Assembly: GCA_021838765.1 (NCBI GenBank)
Contig: JAKCCY010000045.1
Span: 1 to 18,609, forward strand
DNA from: Nitrospirota bacterium
GTDB taxonomy: Bacteria > Nitrospirota_A > Leptospirillia > Leptospirillales > Leptospirillaceae
Direction of reading: 5' to 3'
DNA: 18,609 nucleotides
Part shown: positions 17,509 to 18,609 of the stretch, piece after piece
Layout: each line of letters starts with the position of its first letter
How positions within the stretch are numbered: position 1 is the stretch's first letter
Translations under genes and position numbers: made by a program
Notes under the pieces: model-generated
Database searches by the model: none
Seen by the model: only the letters and a program-made list of their open reading frames with translations
Told to the model about the DNA's origin: nothing

Positions 17509-18378
17509 ATGGAGAATGTCGAAATTTCAGAGGGGTTCCCAACACAGGTCGTCCCATGCCCAACCTACTCCCAGCTGCTGATTTGCCACGACAGCAACTA
17601 TCAGGCCGACTGGTGCTTCATGAAAGGGAAACCCCGCCCCTGCTTTACGCCGACAATGCTCTCGGAGCTCACCCATTATGCCAACCACCTGGCTGTTCAG
17701 GCCGACAGGGAGGTCCGTTATATGGTTCAGGCCTCGTCCGTCCCTGGTATTTTCAACTATGGGGGAGACCTCAATCTTTTTCGCCAGTTGATCCTGGCAA
17801 AAGACCGCGAGGGGCTCCTGTCCTATGCCCGGTCTTGCATCAATGCCATTTACGGGGGTGTCATCCACTTTACGAGGGAGATCACCTCGATCGCCTTGGT
17901 TGAGGGTGATGCGTTGGGAGGAGGATTCGAGTGTGCTCTGGCCTGCGATGTCATCATTGCCGAGAAGAGCGCCAGATTGGGCCTTCCTGAAATTCTTTTC
18001 AATCTTTTTCCTGGAATGGGCGCCTACAGTTTTCTTTCCCGGAGGATCGGCTCCTCAAAGGCCCAGAGACTGATTGAGGGCGGCGTTATTTATACGGCGC
18101 AAGAGCTTTACAATATGGGGGTCGTGGACTATCTGGCCGAAGAGGGGCAGGGGAAAACTGCTGTCTATGACTATATCCGGAAGGAAAACAAGTTCCGGAA
18201 CGGATTGATGGCTATCCGGGAGGTGAAAAAGTATCTGGATCCTGTTTCCTATGAGGAGTTGATCCACATAACCGGAATATGGGTCGACGCAGCGCTTCGC
18301 CTCACCGATCGGGATCTTCGGATGATGGATCGTCTTGTATCCCGGCAGACGGCAAAGCCAGCGGAAAAGCTCGGCTGA
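17509..18378 (+). CDS. rpfF: DSF synthase, enoyl-CoA hydratase family (RpfF)
   Basis: RpfF makes the diffusible signal factor, a cis-2-unsaturated fatty acid, from 3-hydroxyacyl-ACP by dehydration and thioester cleavage; it is cytosolic. The protein is 289 residues long, the length I recall for Xanthomonas RpfF. Its crotonase core contains E141 (GGGFECALACD) and E161 (LGLPEILFNLFPGMGAYS), the same numbers as the two catalytic glutamates of the Xanthomonas enzyme. The oxyanion-hole region lies at GVFNYGG-like residues 80-86 (GIFNYGG) and ALGGGF (135-140). The segment FPGMGAYSFLSRRIG separates it from ordinary enoyl-CoA hydratases. AAAGGAG lies seven to eight bases before the ATG. It stands alone, 314 bp after rpfC in the same direction, behind its own AT-rich leader. 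I see no rpfB-like acyl-CoA ligase beside it. Confidence 0.93.
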   Translation: MENVEISEGFPTQVVPCPTYSQLLICHDSNYQADWCFMKGKPRPCFTPTMLSELTHYANHLAVQADREVRYMVQASSVPGIFNYGGDLNLFRQLILAKDREGLLSYARSCINAIYGGVIHFTREITSIALVEGDALGGGFECALACDVIIAEKSARLGLPEILFNLFPGMGAYSFLSRRIGSSKAQRLIEGGVIYTAQELYNMGVVDYLAEEGQGKTAVYDYIRKENKFRNGLMAIREVKKYLDPVSYEELIHITGIWVDAALRLTDRDLRMMDRLVSRQTAKPAEKLG

Positions 18379-18417
18379 GATCCGGACCGGAGTTGTCTTG
18401 GAAGCAGCGGCGAGTAC

Positions 18418-18434
18418 GTCTTTTCTGTAAAGAC
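18418..18434. repeat. Inverted repeat after rpfF
   Basis: GTCTTT (18418-18423), loop TCTGT, AAAGAC (18429-18434) is a perfect 6-bp inverted repeat 39 bases after the rpfF stop. There is no T run behind it, so a terminator role is weakly supported. Confidence 0.3.
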
Positions 18435-18471
18435 CATTGTGCGAGGGGAGTTTTCGTCTTTTCCCGGGAAC

Positions 18472-18501
18472 TTGAACCGGTTGCCATAAATCCTCTAGAC
18501 T
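18472..18501 (+). promoter_or_regulatory. Candidate promoter for a leaderless transcript
   Basis: TTGAAC (18472-18477) and TAGACT (18496-18501) are 18 bases apart. The downstream ATG follows the -10 box after only six bases and has no ribosome-binding sequence, so the transcript would start at or very near the start codon. Confidence 0.4.
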
Positions 18502-18507
18502 TGGCCC

Positions 18508-18609
18508 ATGCAGAAAGTCAGCGAAAAGATCCGCAATCTCCGTCTGGAAAAGAAGATGACCTTGAGGGGGCTCGCGCAGTCGGCGGGGATCTCTCCTGGC
18601 GCATTGTCC
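18508..18609 (+). CDS. XRE-family helix-turn-helix regulator (partial, N-terminus)
   Basis: The first 34 codons of a gene run off the window edge. They read MQKVSEKIRNLRLEKKMTLR, then GLAQSAGISPGALS, the opening of a Cro/C1-type (XRE) helix-turn-helix: a basic first helix, then LAQSAGIS as the turn and the start of the recognition helix. Many regulators that begin this way, with the DNA-binding domain at the very N-terminus, carry a C-terminal cupin sensor, but that part is not visible here. No ribosome-binding sequence precedes the ATG. The gene lies 129 bp after rpfF, in the same direction, and need not be linked to it in function. Confidence 0.72.
   Translation, partial: MQKVSEKIRNLRLEKKMTLRGLAQSAGISPGALS

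Overview
The window is a compact, almost entirely plus-strand stretch of a moderately GC-rich bacterial chromosome (about 55% GC by eye). Three short AT-rich islands (about 7130-7310, 13310-13500 and 17315-17495) sit in front of transcription units. The organism looks like a Gram-negative respirer with much cyclic-di-GMP signalling. My best guess is an acidophilic iron oxidiser of the Leptospirillum type (Nitrospirota), from the secreted multihaem cytochromes combined with an rpf signalling set. That is inference from recalled biology; the sequence alone does not prove it.

Layout. 1-2870: the tail of an unidentified gene runs by an ATGA overlap into nadB (L-aspartate oxidase, NAD synthesis), followed by a cbpA-type J-domain co-chaperone and its small MerR-like partner cbpM. 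2987-6934: two convergent cytosolic c-di-GMP enzymes, a PAS-GAF-PAS-GGDEF-EAL protein (plus strand) and a PAS-PAS-GGDEF cyclase (minus strand), about 30 bp apart. 6935-7467: a long intergenic region with an AT-rich island, a candidate promoter with a built-in palindrome and one doubtful small ORF. 7468-9855: three exported dihaem cytochromes c in one operon, one c4/c553-like and two tandem TsdA-like (thiosulfate dehydrogenase family) paralogues. 9856-10064: a cluster of perfect inverted repeats and a candidate promoter. 10065-13231: clpB overlapping by ATGA a small Fis-type regulator with a degenerate receiver-like N-terminus. 13538-17194: rpfG (REC-HD-GYP) and rpfC (membrane hybrid kinase with receiver and HPt). 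17509-18378: rpfF (DSF synthase) in its own unit behind an AT-rich leader. 18508-end: the start of an XRE-type regulator.

How it works together. rpfF makes a cis-2-unsaturated fatty-acid signal (DSF family), RpfC senses it at the inner membrane and relays phosphate through its receiver and HPt to RpfG, and RpfG is a c-di-GMP phosphodiesterase of the HD-GYP type. The two GGDEF proteins upstream could feed the same second-messenger pool. All key residues of the DSF pathway appear present, so this is a complete signalling circuit. DSF signalling itself is a known system. The less ordinary parts are the gene order (rpfG-rpfC, then a separate rpfF), a terminator-shaped hairpin inside the rpfF leader, a 17-bp sequence shared by the rpfG and rpfF upstream regions, the divergence of the two TsdA-like cytochromes at a probable haem-ligand position, and the clpB-coupled regulator.
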